64,000 nucleotides of DNA from JAJXWB01 sp964634325 (lineage in GTDB: Bacteria; Pseudomonadota; Alphaproteobacteria; Rhizobiales; Beijerinckiaceae), in NCBI GenBank assembly GCA_964634325.1, contig CAZWJF010000002.1:1-64000 (forward strand), given 5' to 3'. The notes below the pieces were generated by a model that was not told the DNA's origin, searched no databases, and saw only the letters and a program-made list of their open reading frames with translations. Position 1 is the first letter of the stretch; each line of letters opens with the position of its first letter. The position numbers and the translations under genes were made by a program. Shown here one piece after another: positions 51,982 to 60,947 of the stretch.

Positions 51982-52800
51982 ATGCGAATCGTCATTCGTC
52001 ATGAAATCGCGCAGGAGTTTGCGCCCGCCGCCAAGTCGGTGATCCAGGCGATGCGCCTGCGTCCGCGCGACTGCGAGAGCCAGATCGTCTCCTCGTGGCT
52101 GATCGACGCGGACGTCGACTGCCGCATTCGCGAATCGCAGGACGCGTTCGGCAATCTCGTCCAGACGCTGAATGCAGAAGGCCCGCTGGCGAAACTCACG
52201 ATATCCGTGCGCGGCGAAGTCGACACGTTCGACACGGCGGGCGTGCTGCGCGGCGAGCCCGAACGTTTTCCCGTGGACGTCTATCTGCGCGATACGGATC
52301 TGACCGAGCCGGACCCGGCGCTGCGCAAGTTCGCCGCCGGAATCGTCAAGTCGGCGAAAACGGAGCTGGACCGACCGCATTTTCTGATGCGCGCGGTCCA
52401 TGAGGCGATCGCGATCGATCCCGAGGCGCAGACGCCGATCTCCGCCGTTGAGGCGTTCAAGAGAGAGAAAGGCGCGAGCTGGGACATCGCCCATGTGTTC
52501 GTCGCCGCGGCGCGCGCGGTCGGCGTTCCCGCCCGTTGCGTGAGCGGCTATCTGGCCGCCCCGGAGGACGAGGCCCTCGCTGCGCTGCATGGATGGGCGG
52601 AAGCCTATGTCGAAGGGCTCGGCTGGATCGGCTTCGATCCTGCGATCTGCCTGTGCATGCACGATGGCCATGTGCGGGTCGCTTGCGGCCTCGATTACAT
52701 GGCCGCCGCGCCGCTGCGCGTCTCGCCTTTGCTGAATGCGACACGCTCAATGCGCGTCAGCGCGACTGTCGTGCAAGGCGCCTCGCAGCGTCAATCCTGA
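51982..52800 (+). CDS. Transglutaminase-like protein with Ser at the nucleophile position
   Basis: The 272-residue protein has the bacterial transglutaminase N domain and core: GASWDIAHVFVAAARAVGVP (164-183) and HGWAEAYVEGLGWIGFDP (203-220). Family members read GVCQDxAH here; this protein has Ser166 where the catalytic Cys is expected (AGC at 52477-52479, one base from TGC), while H203 and D219 are kept. It may be a serine variant, an inactive partner or a sequencing change. It follows alpha-E by 4 nt with MRIVIRHE as the N terminus, ATG 51982, and completes the ATP-grasp/alpha-E/transglutaminase triplet. Confidence 0.85.
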   Translation: MRIVIRHEIAQEFAPAAKSVIQAMRLRPRDCESQIVSSWLIDADVDCRIRESQDAFGNLVQTLNAEGPLAKLTISVRGEVDTFDTAGVLRGEPERFPVDVYLRDTDLTEPDPALRKFAAGIVKSAKTELDRPHFLMRAVHEAIAIDPEAQTPISAVEAFKREKGASWDIAHVFVAAARAVGVPARCVSGYLAAPEDEALAALHGWAEAYVEGLGWIGFDPAICLCMHDGHVRVACGLDYMAAAPLRVSPLLNATRSMRVSATVVQGASQRQS

Positions 52801-52840
52801 CAACGATTGACGACGCGGACGCCTTCTGCATCGTAGCTGC

Positions 52841-54424
52841 ATGGAGACATCGGCCTTTTCCCGTGCGGCGGTCGCCGCGCCGCACATCGCCGCCGCGCGC
52901 GCCGGCAAGGCGATCCTGGCCGAGGGCGGCAACGCCATAGAAGCCATGCTCGCGATGGCCGCAACGATTGCGGTCGTCTATCCGCACATGAACGGGATCG
53001 GCGGCGACGGCTTCTGGACGATCCGTGAGCCCGGCGGGCGCGTGCGCGTGATCGAGGCCTGCGGCTTCGCCGGCTCGAAGGCGACGATCGCCGCCTATCG
53101 CGACGCTGGCCACGACATCATCCCGCGCCGCGGGCCGCTTGCGGCGTTGACCGTGGCCGGCGCGGTCGGCGGTTGGGCGTTGGCGCAGGAATTTGCGAGG
53201 TCGCTGGGTGGGAAACTGCCGGCGGGCGCGCTCCTGCATGACGCCATCGAAAAGGCGCGCGGATATCCGCAATCTAAGTCGGAAGCGCGCTACAAGCATC
53301 GCGAATCGGAGACGCTCTATGCGGCCCCCGGTTTCGCGCAGACATTCTTCGTCGACGGCAAGATTCCGGGCGCTGGCGCAGCGCGACGCAACGAGAGGCT
53401 CGGCGACACGCTCGCGCATCTGGCCGAAGCCGGGTTCGAGGATTTCTATCGCGGCGACGTCGGCCGCGAGATCGCCGGCGATCTCGAACGGATCGGCTCG
53501 CCCGTCTTGCGCGAAGATCTCGCACGCTATCGCGCGGTGCTGCGCGAGCCGCTACGGCTCGATCTGCCGGGGCGCGCGCTGATCAATACGCCGCCGCCGA
53601 CGGTCGGTCTGATCTCGCTCGTCACGCTCGGCCTGTTCGAACGCCTCGGCGTCGCGCGCGCCGAGAGCTTCGAGCATATTCACGGGCTCGTCGAAGCCTC
53701 CAAGCGCGCGCTCGCGCTGCGCGATCGCGCCTGCGTCGACTTCGACGCGCCGCGGCCCGATCCCGCGTCGTTTCTTTCCTCGAAATTCCTCGAGCGCGAA
53801 GCGGCGAAGATCGACATGAAGCGCGCCGCCGCATGGCCGCTGCCGCCGGAGGAGGGCGACACCATCTGGATGGGCGCGATCGACGCCAGCGGGCTCGCCG
53901 TCTCCTATATCCAGTCGCTGTTCTGGGAATACGGCTCGGGCTGCGTTCTGCCTGCGACCGGCATTCTGCTGCAAAATCGCGGCGTCTCTTTCTCGCTCGA
54001 CGCGGCGCATCCCAATGGGCTCGCGCCCGGCAAGAGGCCGATGCATACGCTGAACGCGCCGCTTTGCGTTTTCGACGACGGGCGCGTGATGAGCTACGGC
54101 TCGATGGGCGGCGATGGACAACCGCAGTTCCAGGCGCAGATTTTTTCGCGCTACATGTTCAGTGGAAACGTCGCGGGCGCGATCGACGCGCCGCGCTTCC
54201 GTTTCGACAAGCGCTGGGGCGCGCCGCGCGCGGCGCTCAAACTGGAAGAGCGGTTCGATCCATCGATCGTCGCGCGGCTCGCTGCGGTCGGGCACGAAAT
54301 CGAAATGACCGGAGAAGCCTACGGCGATCAGTTCGGGCACGCCGGCATGCTGGCGCGCCATCGCGACGGACGCATCGAAGCGGCGCACGATCCGCGCAGC
54401 GACGGCGGCGCGGCGGGGATGTAG
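52841..54424 (+). CDS. Gamma-glutamyltransferase-family hydrolase (oxamate amidohydrolase-like)
   Basis: The 527-residue Ntn-hydrolase has the autocatalytic threonine at T341 in GDTIWMGAID, followed by SYIQSLFWEYGSG and TGILLQNRG. These are closer to HpxW/oxamate amidohydrolase-like proteins than to glutathione-degrading GGT. There is no signal peptide, so it is probably cytosolic. It lies 40 nt after the transglutaminase-like gene, same strand, with no ribosome site; it may be an unrelated downstream gene or process the product of the ATP-grasp cluster (speculative). Confidence 0.85.
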   Translation: METSAFSRAAVAAPHIAAARAGKAILAEGGNAIEAMLAMAATIAVVYPHMNGIGGDGFWTIREPGGRVRVIEACGFAGSKATIAAYRDAGHDIIPRRGPLAALTVAGAVGGWALAQEFARSLGGKLPAGALLHDAIEKARGYPQSKSEARYKHRESETLYAAPGFAQTFFVDGKIPGAGAARRNERLGDTLAHLAEAGFEDFYRGDVGREIAGDLERIGSPVLREDLARYRAVLREPLRLDLPGRALINTPPPTVGLISLVTLGLFERLGVARAESFEHIHGLVEASKRALALRDRACVDFDAPRPDPASFLSSKFLEREAAKIDMKRAAAWPLPPEEGDTIWMGAIDASGLAVSYIQSLFWEYGSGCVLPATGILLQNRGVSFSLDAAHPNGLAPGKRPMHTLNAPLCVFDDGRVMSYGSMGGDGQPQFQAQIFSRYMFSGNVAGAIDAPRFRFDKRWGAPRAALKLEERFDPSIVARLAAVGHEIEMTGEAYGDQFGHAGMLARHRDGRIEAAHDPRSDGGAAGM

Positions 54425-54475
54425 CCGCCGCCCCGAGCACGATGGCCAGGACAGCCCCGGCCTGACGGTTGCGCG

Positions 54476-57400
54476 CTATTCCGCCGCTACAGGCATCGGC
54501 GTCTGCGGCGTGCGGAACTTGGCGAGCAGTTTCGCTTCCTCCGCTTTCGCTTTCTCGATGTGCTGTTCCTTGACCGGACCGTAGCCTCGTATCTTCTCCG
54601 GTATGGAGGCGATCTGCACAGCGAGCGGCAGCGTCGTCGCCGTCATGCCGGCCTCCAGTTCGTCGAGCAGCCTTTCGTAGTCGGCGAGCAGTTGGCGTTC
54701 CTGCTTGCGTTCCTCCGTCTTGCCGAAAATGTCGAGCGCTCCGCCGCGCAGGAATTTAAGGCCTGCAAGAATGCGATAAGCGCTCATCATCCACGGCCCG
54801 AAGGTCGTCTTGACCGGCGCGCCCTGCGCGTCCTTGCGTCCCAGGATCGGCGGGGCGAGATGGAATTCGAGCGCGCCGACGTTTTCGAAGGCCGCGTCGA
54901 GCTGGCGTCGGAACGAGCCGTCCGAATAGAGCCGCGCGACTTCGTATTCGTCCTTCACCGCCATCAGTTTGAACAGATAGCGGGCGACCGCCGTCGCATA
55001 ATCGGTCTTACCGGGCGTCTTCGCATGTTCCGCCGCCATGGCCTGTTCGACGCGTTTCTTGTAGCGCGCAGCGTAAGCTGCGTTCTGATAGGCGGTGAGA
55101 TATTTCACGCGGCGCGCGACGATTTCGTCGAGCGACTTCGAGAGTTCGCGCGCTTCCGTCGGCTTGCGCAGGGGTGCGACAAGCGCGTCGAACGCCTTCG
55201 GGTCGGCGGCGGCGCGGCGTCCCCACTGGAAAGCCGTCTGGTTCATCGCGACGGCCTCGCCGTTGAGCTCGATCGCGCGCAGGATCGAGTCCTCCGACAA
55301 GGGCACGAAGCCGCGCTGCCAGGCGAAGCCGAGCATGAACATGTTGCCGCCGATCGAGTTGCCGAGCAGCGCCGTCGCTGCGCCTGAGGCGTCGACGAAG
55401 CCGTAATTTTCGCCGGCCGTCTCGCGGATCGCCGTCTTCACGCGCTCGCCGGGCAGAGAGAAATCGGCCATGCGCGTGATTTCGCCGGGATAGACTTCCG
55501 CCGTGTTCACGAACACGCCGGTCTCGCCCTTGTTGATGGCCGAAAGCACTTTCTTCGTGCCGGCGACGACGAGGTCGCACCCGAGCGCGAGATCGGCCTC
55601 GCCGGCCGCCACGCGGATCGCGTGCACGTCTTCAGGTCGATTGCCGATCTTCACGTGGCAATAGACCGCGCCGCCCTTTTGCGCGAGGCCGGCCATGTCG
55701 ATCACGCCGACGCCCTTGTCTTCGAGATGCGCGGCCATGCCGAGGATGGCGGAAATCGTCACCACGCCGGTGCCGCCGACGCCGGAAATGAGGATCGAAT
55801 AGGGCTGCGCGCCGATTTTCGGCAGCGTGGGTTGCGGCGGCGCCGGCAGCTTGTCCGCCGATTGCATGTCGCGCGGCTTGGCCTTGCGCGGCGTCGCGCC
55901 GTGCACCGTCACGAAAGACGGGCAAAAACCCTTCACGCAGGAAAAGTCCTTGTTGCAGGACGATTGATCGATCGTGCGCTTGCGGCCGAATTCGGTTTCC
56001 AGCGGCTGCACCGACACGCAGTTCGACTTGACGCCGCAATCGCCGCAGCCTTCGCAGACCAGCTCGTTGATGATCACGCGCTTGTCGGGATCGGGGAACG
56101 TTCCGCGCTTGCGTCGCCGCCGTTTCTCGGCCGCGCAGGTCTGGTCGTAGAGCAGCACCGTCGTTCCCTCGATCGCGGCGAGATCGCGCTGCACGCTGTC
56201 GAGGTCTTCGCGCGGATGGATCGTCATGTTCGCCGGCCAGTGCGAGCCGGAGGGATATTTGTAGGGTTCGTCGGTGACGAGCGCGACTTTCTTCACGCCT
56301 TCGGCGGCCACCTGCCGCGCAATCATGTCGACAGTCAGTCCGCCTTCGTGGCGTTGGCCGCCGGTCATCGCGACGGCGTCGTTGAACAGGATCTTGTAGG
56401 TGATGTTGGTCTTGCTATCGACCGCCCAGCGAATCGCCAGCACGCCCGAATGGTTGTAGGTGCCGTCGCCGAGGTTCTGGAAGACGTGCTTGCGCTTCGA
56501 GAACGGCGCCTCGCCGATCCAGTTCGCGCCTTCGCCGCCCATATGGGTGAAGCCCTCTGTCGAGCGGTCCATCCATTGCGCCATGAAATGGCAGCCGATG
56601 CCGGCGTAAGCGCGCATGCCCTGCGGCACGCGGGTGGATGTATTGTGCGGGCAGCCTGAGCAGAAATAGGGAATACGAAAGGCCGCGTCCTTCGTGTCGG
56701 CGAGCATCGCCTGCGCCTGCTGCAGCGAACGCAATTTCTGCTCGACTTTCGGATCGGCCTTGAAGCGCAGGATGCGCTCGGCGACGGCGATGGCGATCTC
56801 GTTGGCGTCGAGCGCGCCCTTGACCGGGAAGAGCCAGGCGCCCTTTTCGTCCTTCTTGCCGACGACAATCGGCGCGCTGGACATGCCGTAGAGTTCTTCG
56901 CGAACCTGCACTTCGATGAGCGAGCGCTTCTCCTCGACGACGACGATCATGTCGAGGCCTTCGGCGAAAGCCTTGAGTCCTTCGGGCTCGATCGGCCAGA
57001 CGCAGCCGAGCTTGTAAAGGCGCACGCCGAGATCGTTGGCCTTGACCTCGTCGATGCCGAGATCGTCGAAGGCTTGTCGTACGTCGAGGTAGGACTTGCC
57101 CGAAGTGATGATGCCGATCCTGGCGTTCTGGCCGCCCGAGGTGACGATGCGATTGATCTTGTTGGCGCGCAGGAAGGCGAGAACCGCGTCGCGCTTGTAT
57201 TCCTGCAGGCGCGCTTCCTGGTCGAGGATGCCGTCGCGCGGGCGGATGCCGAGCCCGCCGAGCGGCATTTTGAAGTCAGTCGGCGCGACGATCTCGACGC
57301 GATCGATCGAGCCGTCGACCGAGGACGTCGACTCGATCGTATCCTTCAGGCATTTGAGTCCGACCCAGACGCTGGCGTAGCGCGAGAGCGCAAAACCGTA

Positions 57401-57988
57401 GACGCCATAGTCGAGGATTTCCTGCACGCCGGCCGGCGCGAGGATCGGCATCATCACGTCGACCAGATGGAAGTCGGACTGATGCGCGGTGGTCGACGAT
57501 TCTGCGGTGTGGTCGTCGCCCATCAGCACGAGCGCGCCGCCGTTCTTCGACGTGCCCGCGAGATTGGCGTGGCGGAACACGTCGCCGGAGCGGTCGACGC
57601 CGGGGCCCTTGCCGTACCAGATGCAGAAGACGCCGTCGTATTTGCCTTCGCCGCGCATTTCGGCCTGCTGCGCGCCCCAGACGGCGGTGGCGGCGAGGTC
57701 CTCATTGAGCCCGGGCTGGAAGAGGATATCGTTCTTGTCGAACCACTTCTTCGCCGAATGCATCTGCATGTCGACGGATCCCAGCGGCGAGCCGCGATAG
57801 CCGGTGATGAAGCCCCCGGTATTGAGGCCGGCGCGGCGGTCGCGCTCCTTTTGCATCAGCAGCAGGCGAACGATCGCCTGTGTGCCGGTCGAGAAGACGC
57901 GTGTCTTGGTCAGATCGAACTTGTCGTCGAGCGAGACGCCGGCGAAACCGGCGCTTTCGGCGGCGCGACCTTCAAGGGGTTCGGCCAT
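54476..57988 (-). CDS. Indolepyruvate ferredoxin oxidoreductase, fused alpha-beta (copy 2)
   Basis: The 1170-residue protein has the same domain order as copy 1 at 12724: thiamine pyrophosphate fold with GDGTYNHSG, cysteine-rich segment CEGCGDC and SSCNKDFSCVKGFCPSFVTV, gamma-type fold with GVGGTGVVTIS, and DUF6537-like tail. Eighteen of 20 residues match copy 1 around the last cysteines. CCGGAGGAAACAA before ATG 57988 is a strong ribosome site. Substrate preference may differ (aryl versus branched oxoacids). It converges on the GGT-like gene with 51 nt between and diverges from DUF1007; no regulator is adjacent. Confidence 0.93.
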   Translation of the reverse strand: MAEPLEGRAAESAGFAGVSLDDKFDLTKTRVFSTGTQAIVRLLLMQKERDRRAGLNTGGFITGYRGSPLGSVDMQMHSAKKWFDKNDILFQPGLNEDLAATAVWGAQQAEMRGEGKYDGVFCIWYGKGPGVDRSGDVFRHANLAGTSKNGGALVLMGDDHTAESSTTAHQSDFHLVDVMMPILAPAGVQEILDYGVYGFALSRYASVWVGLKCLKDTIESTSSVDGSIDRVEIVAPTDFKMPLGGLGIRPRDGILDQEARLQEYKRDAVLAFLRANKINRIVTSGGQNARIGIITSGKSYLDVRQAFDDLGIDEVKANDLGVRLYKLGCVWPIEPEGLKAFAEGLDMIVVVEEKRSLIEVQVREELYGMSSAPIVVGKKDEKGAWLFPVKGALDANEIAIAVAERILRFKADPKVEQKLRSLQQAQAMLADTKDAAFRIPYFCSGCPHNTSTRVPQGMRAYAGIGCHFMAQWMDRSTEGFTHMGGEGANWIGEAPFSKRKHVFQNLGDGTYNHSGVLAIRWAVDSKTNITYKILFNDAVAMTGGQRHEGGLTVDMIARQVAAEGVKKVALVTDEPYKYPSGSHWPANMTIHPREDLDSVQRDLAAIEGTTVLLYDQTCAAEKRRRRKRGTFPDPDKRVIINELVCEGCGDCGVKSNCVSVQPLETEFGRKRTIDQSSCNKDFSCVKGFCPSFVTVHGATPRKAKPRDMQSADKLPAPPQPTLPKIGAQPYSILISGVGGTGVVTISAILGMAAHLEDKGVGVIDMAGLAQKGGAVYCHVKIGNRPEDVHAIRVAAGEADLALGCDLVVAGTKKVLSAINKGETGVFVNTAEVYPGEITRMADFSLPGERVKTAIRETAGENYGFVDASGAATALLGNSIGGNMFMLGFAWQRGFVPLSEDSILRAIELNGEAVAMNQTAFQWGRRAAADPKAFDALVAPLRKPTEARELSKSLDEIVARRVKYLTAYQNAAYAARYKKRVEQAMAAEHAKTPGKTDYATAVARYLFKLMAVKDEYEVARLYSDGSFRRQLDAAFENVGALEFHLAPPILGRKDAQGAPVKTTFGPWMMSAYRILAGLKFLRGGALDIFGKTEERKQERQLLADYERLLDELEAGMTATTLPLAVQIASIPEKIRGYGPVKEQHIEKAKAEEAKLLAKFRTPQTPMPVAAE

Positions 57989-58185
57989 TTGTTTCCTCCG
58001 GTGCGGCAGGTTTTCGCCGCGAGTTCGAACCGGCATGTTAGCCTGTTTTCGACTTTGAAATATGTCAGCGTTGCTGACGGAGTTCAATGCGCCAACCGCA
58101 ATTCCGCCGCCATCGAATGGCAACCGAAGCCGAGCCAATTCGCGCTAGACTTGAGCAATTTTCGAATCGGATCGATCGGGGGACC

Positions 58186-58839
58186 ATGCTGTTTCGTACT
58201 CGGATCACGCGACTGGCGATCGCAATCTGTCTCGCATCGACGATCGCGGCTCCTGCTATGGCGCATCCGCATGTCTGGGTCGCGGCGCGCGCGACGGTGC
58301 TGTTCGACAAGGAGGGCCGCATCACCGGCATCCGGCACGATTGGGCGTTCGACGAAATGTATTCGGCCTTCGCCACGCAGGGGCTCGGCAAAGACGGCAA
58401 GCCGCCGACGCGCGAGGAGCTTCAGCCGCTCGCCAAGACCAATGTCGATTCGCTCACGGAATTCGATTACTTCACTTTTGCGCGCGAAGCCGGCCGCAAA
58501 CTCGCCTTCGGGGAGCCCATCGATTTCTACCTTGATGCGGACGATAAGAAGATCGTCAGCCTGCATTTCACCCTGCCGCTGAAAGAACCGCTCGGCGCGA
58601 AGAAGCCATTCTCCTTCCAGGTCTACGATCCGACCTATTTCGTCGCCTTCGGTTTCGAGAAGAAGGAGCCGATCGCGCTCAAGGACGCGCCAACGGGCTG
58701 CTCGCAGAGCGTGATGGACCCTGCGCCGCTGCTTGCCGCCGACGAGAAGAAACTGAGCGCGGCGGCGACCGAGAACTTCTCGCCGGGCGCGGACTTGTCT
58801 GCGCGTCTTGCGCCGCGAGTGGTGGTGGCGTGTCCGTGA
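58186..58839 (+). CDS. DUF1007 family periplasmic protein
   Basis: The 217-residue protein has a signal peptide (MLFRTRITRLAIAICLAS, cleavage after AMA) and then the family motif HPHVWV at the mature N terminus, a possible metal-binding site. DUF1007 proteins are commonly paired with NicO/RcnA-type nickel/cobalt permeases and may deliver metal. ATG 58186 follows GATCGGGGGACC. The NicO gene begins inside its 3' end. Confidence 0.88.
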   Translation: MLFRTRITRLAIAICLASTIAAPAMAHPHVWVAARATVLFDKEGRITGIRHDWAFDEMYSAFATQGLGKDGKPPTREELQPLAKTNVDSLTEFDYFTFAREAGRKLAFGEPIDFYLDADDKKIVSLHFTLPLKEPLGAKKPFSFQVYDPTYFVAFGFEKKEPIALKDAPTGCSQSVMDPAPLLAADEKKLSAAATENFSPGADLSARLAPRVVVACP

Positions 58840-59939
58840 GAGGCTCGCAAGGCTCCCTCCCCGTTCCTTCCCCGTATCCAGCCGAAGTCGGCAAGAGCCG
58901 ACATTGCAGTCGCGGGAGGGTTAGAGAGGGGACGCTCGCCGTATTCGCGCTCCTCGCCGCATTCTTTCTGCTCGCCACGCCGGCGCTGGCGCAGCGCAAT
59001 CCCTTCGCGGTCGGCGCCAACGAGGGGACCGTCGGCTCGGGCAACGCCGTCGTCGCCTGGCTGCTCGCCCAGCAGTCCCACTTCTATCGCGCGCTGACGG
59101 GTGCGGTGCGCGAAGCCAAGACCGAGGCGGCTGGCTTCTGGCTGCTGGCTGGCCTCTCCTTCGCCTACGGCGTGTTCCACGCGGCGGGGCCCGGCCACGG
59201 CAAGGCGGTCATGGCCTCGTACATGATCGCCAACGAGCGCGCATTGAAACGCGGGCTCGCGCTCACATTCCTCGCCGCATTGCTGCAGGGCGTCGTCGCC
59301 GTCGCGATCGTGGGCGTGGCCGCGCTCGTGTTCAATGCGACGGCGCCGCGCATGACGCAGGCGGCCGAGACGATCGAAATGGTCAGCTACGCTGCGGTCG
59401 CCGGACTCGGCGTCTATCTCGTCTGGACGAAGGGACGCGGCCTTGTCGCGGCGCTGCGCGCGGCCGCACCACAACCGGCTTTCTCCGCCGCCGGGGGCGC
59501 GCCGCTCTCGAGCCGTTTCACGTGCGACGCGGTCGAGCCCGGCCATGTGCACGATGCAAGCTGCGGCCATTTCCATGCGCCCGATCCGGCGACGTTGAAC
59601 GACGGATTTTCCTGGGGTTCGGCGCTCGCGACCATCGTGGCGGCGGGCGCGCGGCCATGTTCCGGCGCCATTCTCGTTCTGGTGTTCGCGCTGGCGCAGG
59701 GCGTCTTTCTGGCCGGCGTCGGCGCCGTCGCGGCCATGTCGCTTGGCACGGCGCTGACCACGGGCGCGCTCGCCGCTGTCGCCGTTCTCGCCAAGGGGCT
59801 CGCCATGAAGCTCGCCGGCTCGGGCGAAGGGCGCGGCGCGCTCATGGCGCGAGGCGCGGAATTCTTCGCCGCGCTGGTCGTGTTGGCCGTCGGCCTGGCG
59901 CTGCTCGCCGGCGCCTATGTCACACGCGGGATGGCTTAA
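58830..59939 (+). CDS. NicO/RcnA-family nickel/cobalt transporter
   Basis: The protein (up to 369 residues) carries the family signatures HAAGPGHGKAVMAS (about 111-124) and GARPCSGAILVLVFALAQG (about 273-291), six helices and an N-terminal signal-like helix ending ALAQ. It moves Ni(II) or Co(II) across the inner membrane; RcnA homologues export. The start is uncertain: GTG 58830 or GTG 58836 overlaps the DUF1007 stop, giving about 33 residues before the first helix from a low-complexity, hairpin-containing stretch. It runs head-on into the nitrile hydratase operon, so cobalt supply or detoxification for that enzyme is likely (inference). Confidence 0.85.
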   Translation: MSVRGSQGSLPVPSPYPAEVGKSRHCSRGRVREGTLAVFALLAAFFLLATPALAQRNPFAVGANEGTVGSGNAVVAWLLAQQSHFYRALTGAVREAKTEAAGFWLLAGLSFAYGVFHAAGPGHGKAVMASYMIANERALKRGLALTFLAALLQGVVAVAIVGVAALVFNATAPRMTQAAETIEMVSYAAVAGLGVYLVWTKGRGLVAALRAAAPQPAFSAAGGAPLSSRFTCDAVEPGHVHDASCGHFHAPDPATLNDGFSWGSALATIVAAGARPCSGAILVLVFALAQGVFLAGVGAVAAMSLGTALTTGALAAVAVLAKGLAMKLAGSGEGRGALMARGAEFFAALVVLAVGLALLAGAYVTRGMA

Positions 59940-60301
59940 GCGTTCTTTTCGGCGCCGAGCATGATCGGTCTGCCATGCGGCGTCGCGCGCGCGGCGCGGT
60001 CCCATGCGTCTTTCGTTTCATCGAGCGCGGATGAACTCGCGGCGCCTTTGGCGATCGCCAGTTTTTCCAGCGCGGCGAGCCAGTGCAGGTAATAGGTGTC
60101 GCCGAGATCTGGATCGCCTTCGGCCTGCGCCGCCTTGATCTCCGCGCCGAGCGCCTGCGCCCATTCGCGCCAGGTGAACAGCCCCCTGTCGCGCAGATGC
60201 ACGGCCATCGCGAAAGCCTGCGCCTCCCAGGGTTCGCGGAACAACGGGCCGGCTTCCTCACGCGGAATTCCCGGCAGGATCGAGAGGTCAGGCGGGTTCA
60301 A
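59936..60301 (-). CDS. Nitrile hydratase accessory protein (beta-N-terminal-like)
   Basis: The 121-residue protein resembles the N-terminal half of a nitrile hydratase beta subunit (FREPWEAQAFAMAVHLRDRG, FTWREWAQALGAEI), the hallmark of nitrile hydratase accessory proteins thought to assist cobalt insertion and alpha-subunit maturation. The start appears to be TTG 60301, 14 nt inside the beta gene's end; no ATG gives the right length. Its stop overlaps that of the NicO gene (TTAA). Confidence 0.85.
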   Translation of the reverse strand: MNPPDLSILPGIPREEAGPLFREPWEAQAFAMAVHLRDRGLFTWREWAQALGAEIKAAQAEGDPDLGDTYYLHWLAALEKLAIAKGAASSSALDETKDAWDRAARATPHGRPIMLGAEKNA

Positions 60302-60947
60302 GGTAGGGCTCGAAAGCGTCGATGGAGACGGAATGGCGCGGGTCGGCGTCCGGGCCCCACAACTCGCGCGCCGTGAAGCGCACATTGTAGACCCATTGCG
60401 GATCGGGCCCGCGGCCATGCGCGTTGGCGTCGGGGAAGACATGGCAGCCGCGGATCGCCTCGACCACGCCGACGCGCCCGCGCGCATAACGCGGCAGGCG
60501 GGTGTGCGTCGTCGGATGCATGTTTCTTGCGCGCACTTGCTGGCCGACGGCGAAGCGCGGCTGCGCCTTCGCCTCGCGTTCGGAGGGCCAGCCGCGCGTT
60601 AGCGCCTCGACGACCCTGTCCGCCTCGAAAATTCTCTCGGGGCGCCGCGCGTCGCGAAGCGCTCGCCCTGCGGCGACCTCATCGGCTGCGACGAGTTTCT
60701 CCTCGGCGAGTATCTTTTCCAGCGCCGCGAGCCAAATCTCGTAATAGCTGTGGGTGAGATAATAGCCGGGGTTGAGCGACTCGCGCGCGTACCGGCTGCG
60801 ATCGCCGCTCCACCAACCCAGCGCCTGCGTCGCGACGACATTGGCGAGTACGCGGGCTTCCCATCCGCCGTGGAAGACGGGCTCGTCCCTTTCCGCGACG
60901 ACAGGCCCAAAACCCATCATGCCGCCGAGGTCCTGGGCGCCGTTCAT
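60288..60947 (-). CDS. nthB: Nitrile hydratase beta subunit
   Basis: The 219-residue beta subunit starts MNGAQDLGGMMGFGPV, contains EPVFHGGWEARVLANVVATQ and the C-terminal domain RFAVGQQVRARNMHP...HTRLPRYARG with YNVRFTARELWG, all conserved in nitrile hydratases, which hydrate nitriles to amides. It pairs with alpha to hold the metal site. The ATG overlaps the alpha stop as ATGA. Gene order is alpha-beta-accessory. Confidence 0.93.
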   Translation of the reverse strand: MNGAQDLGGMMGFGPVVAERDEPVFHGGWEARVLANVVATQALGWWSGDRSRYARESLNPGYYLTHSYYEIWLAALEKILAEEKLVAADEVAAGRALRDARRPERIFEADRVVEALTRGWPSEREAKAQPRFAVGQQVRARNMHPTTHTRLPRYARGRVGVVEAIRGCHVFPDANAHGRGPDPQWVYNVRFTARELWGPDADPRHSVSIDAFEPYLEPA

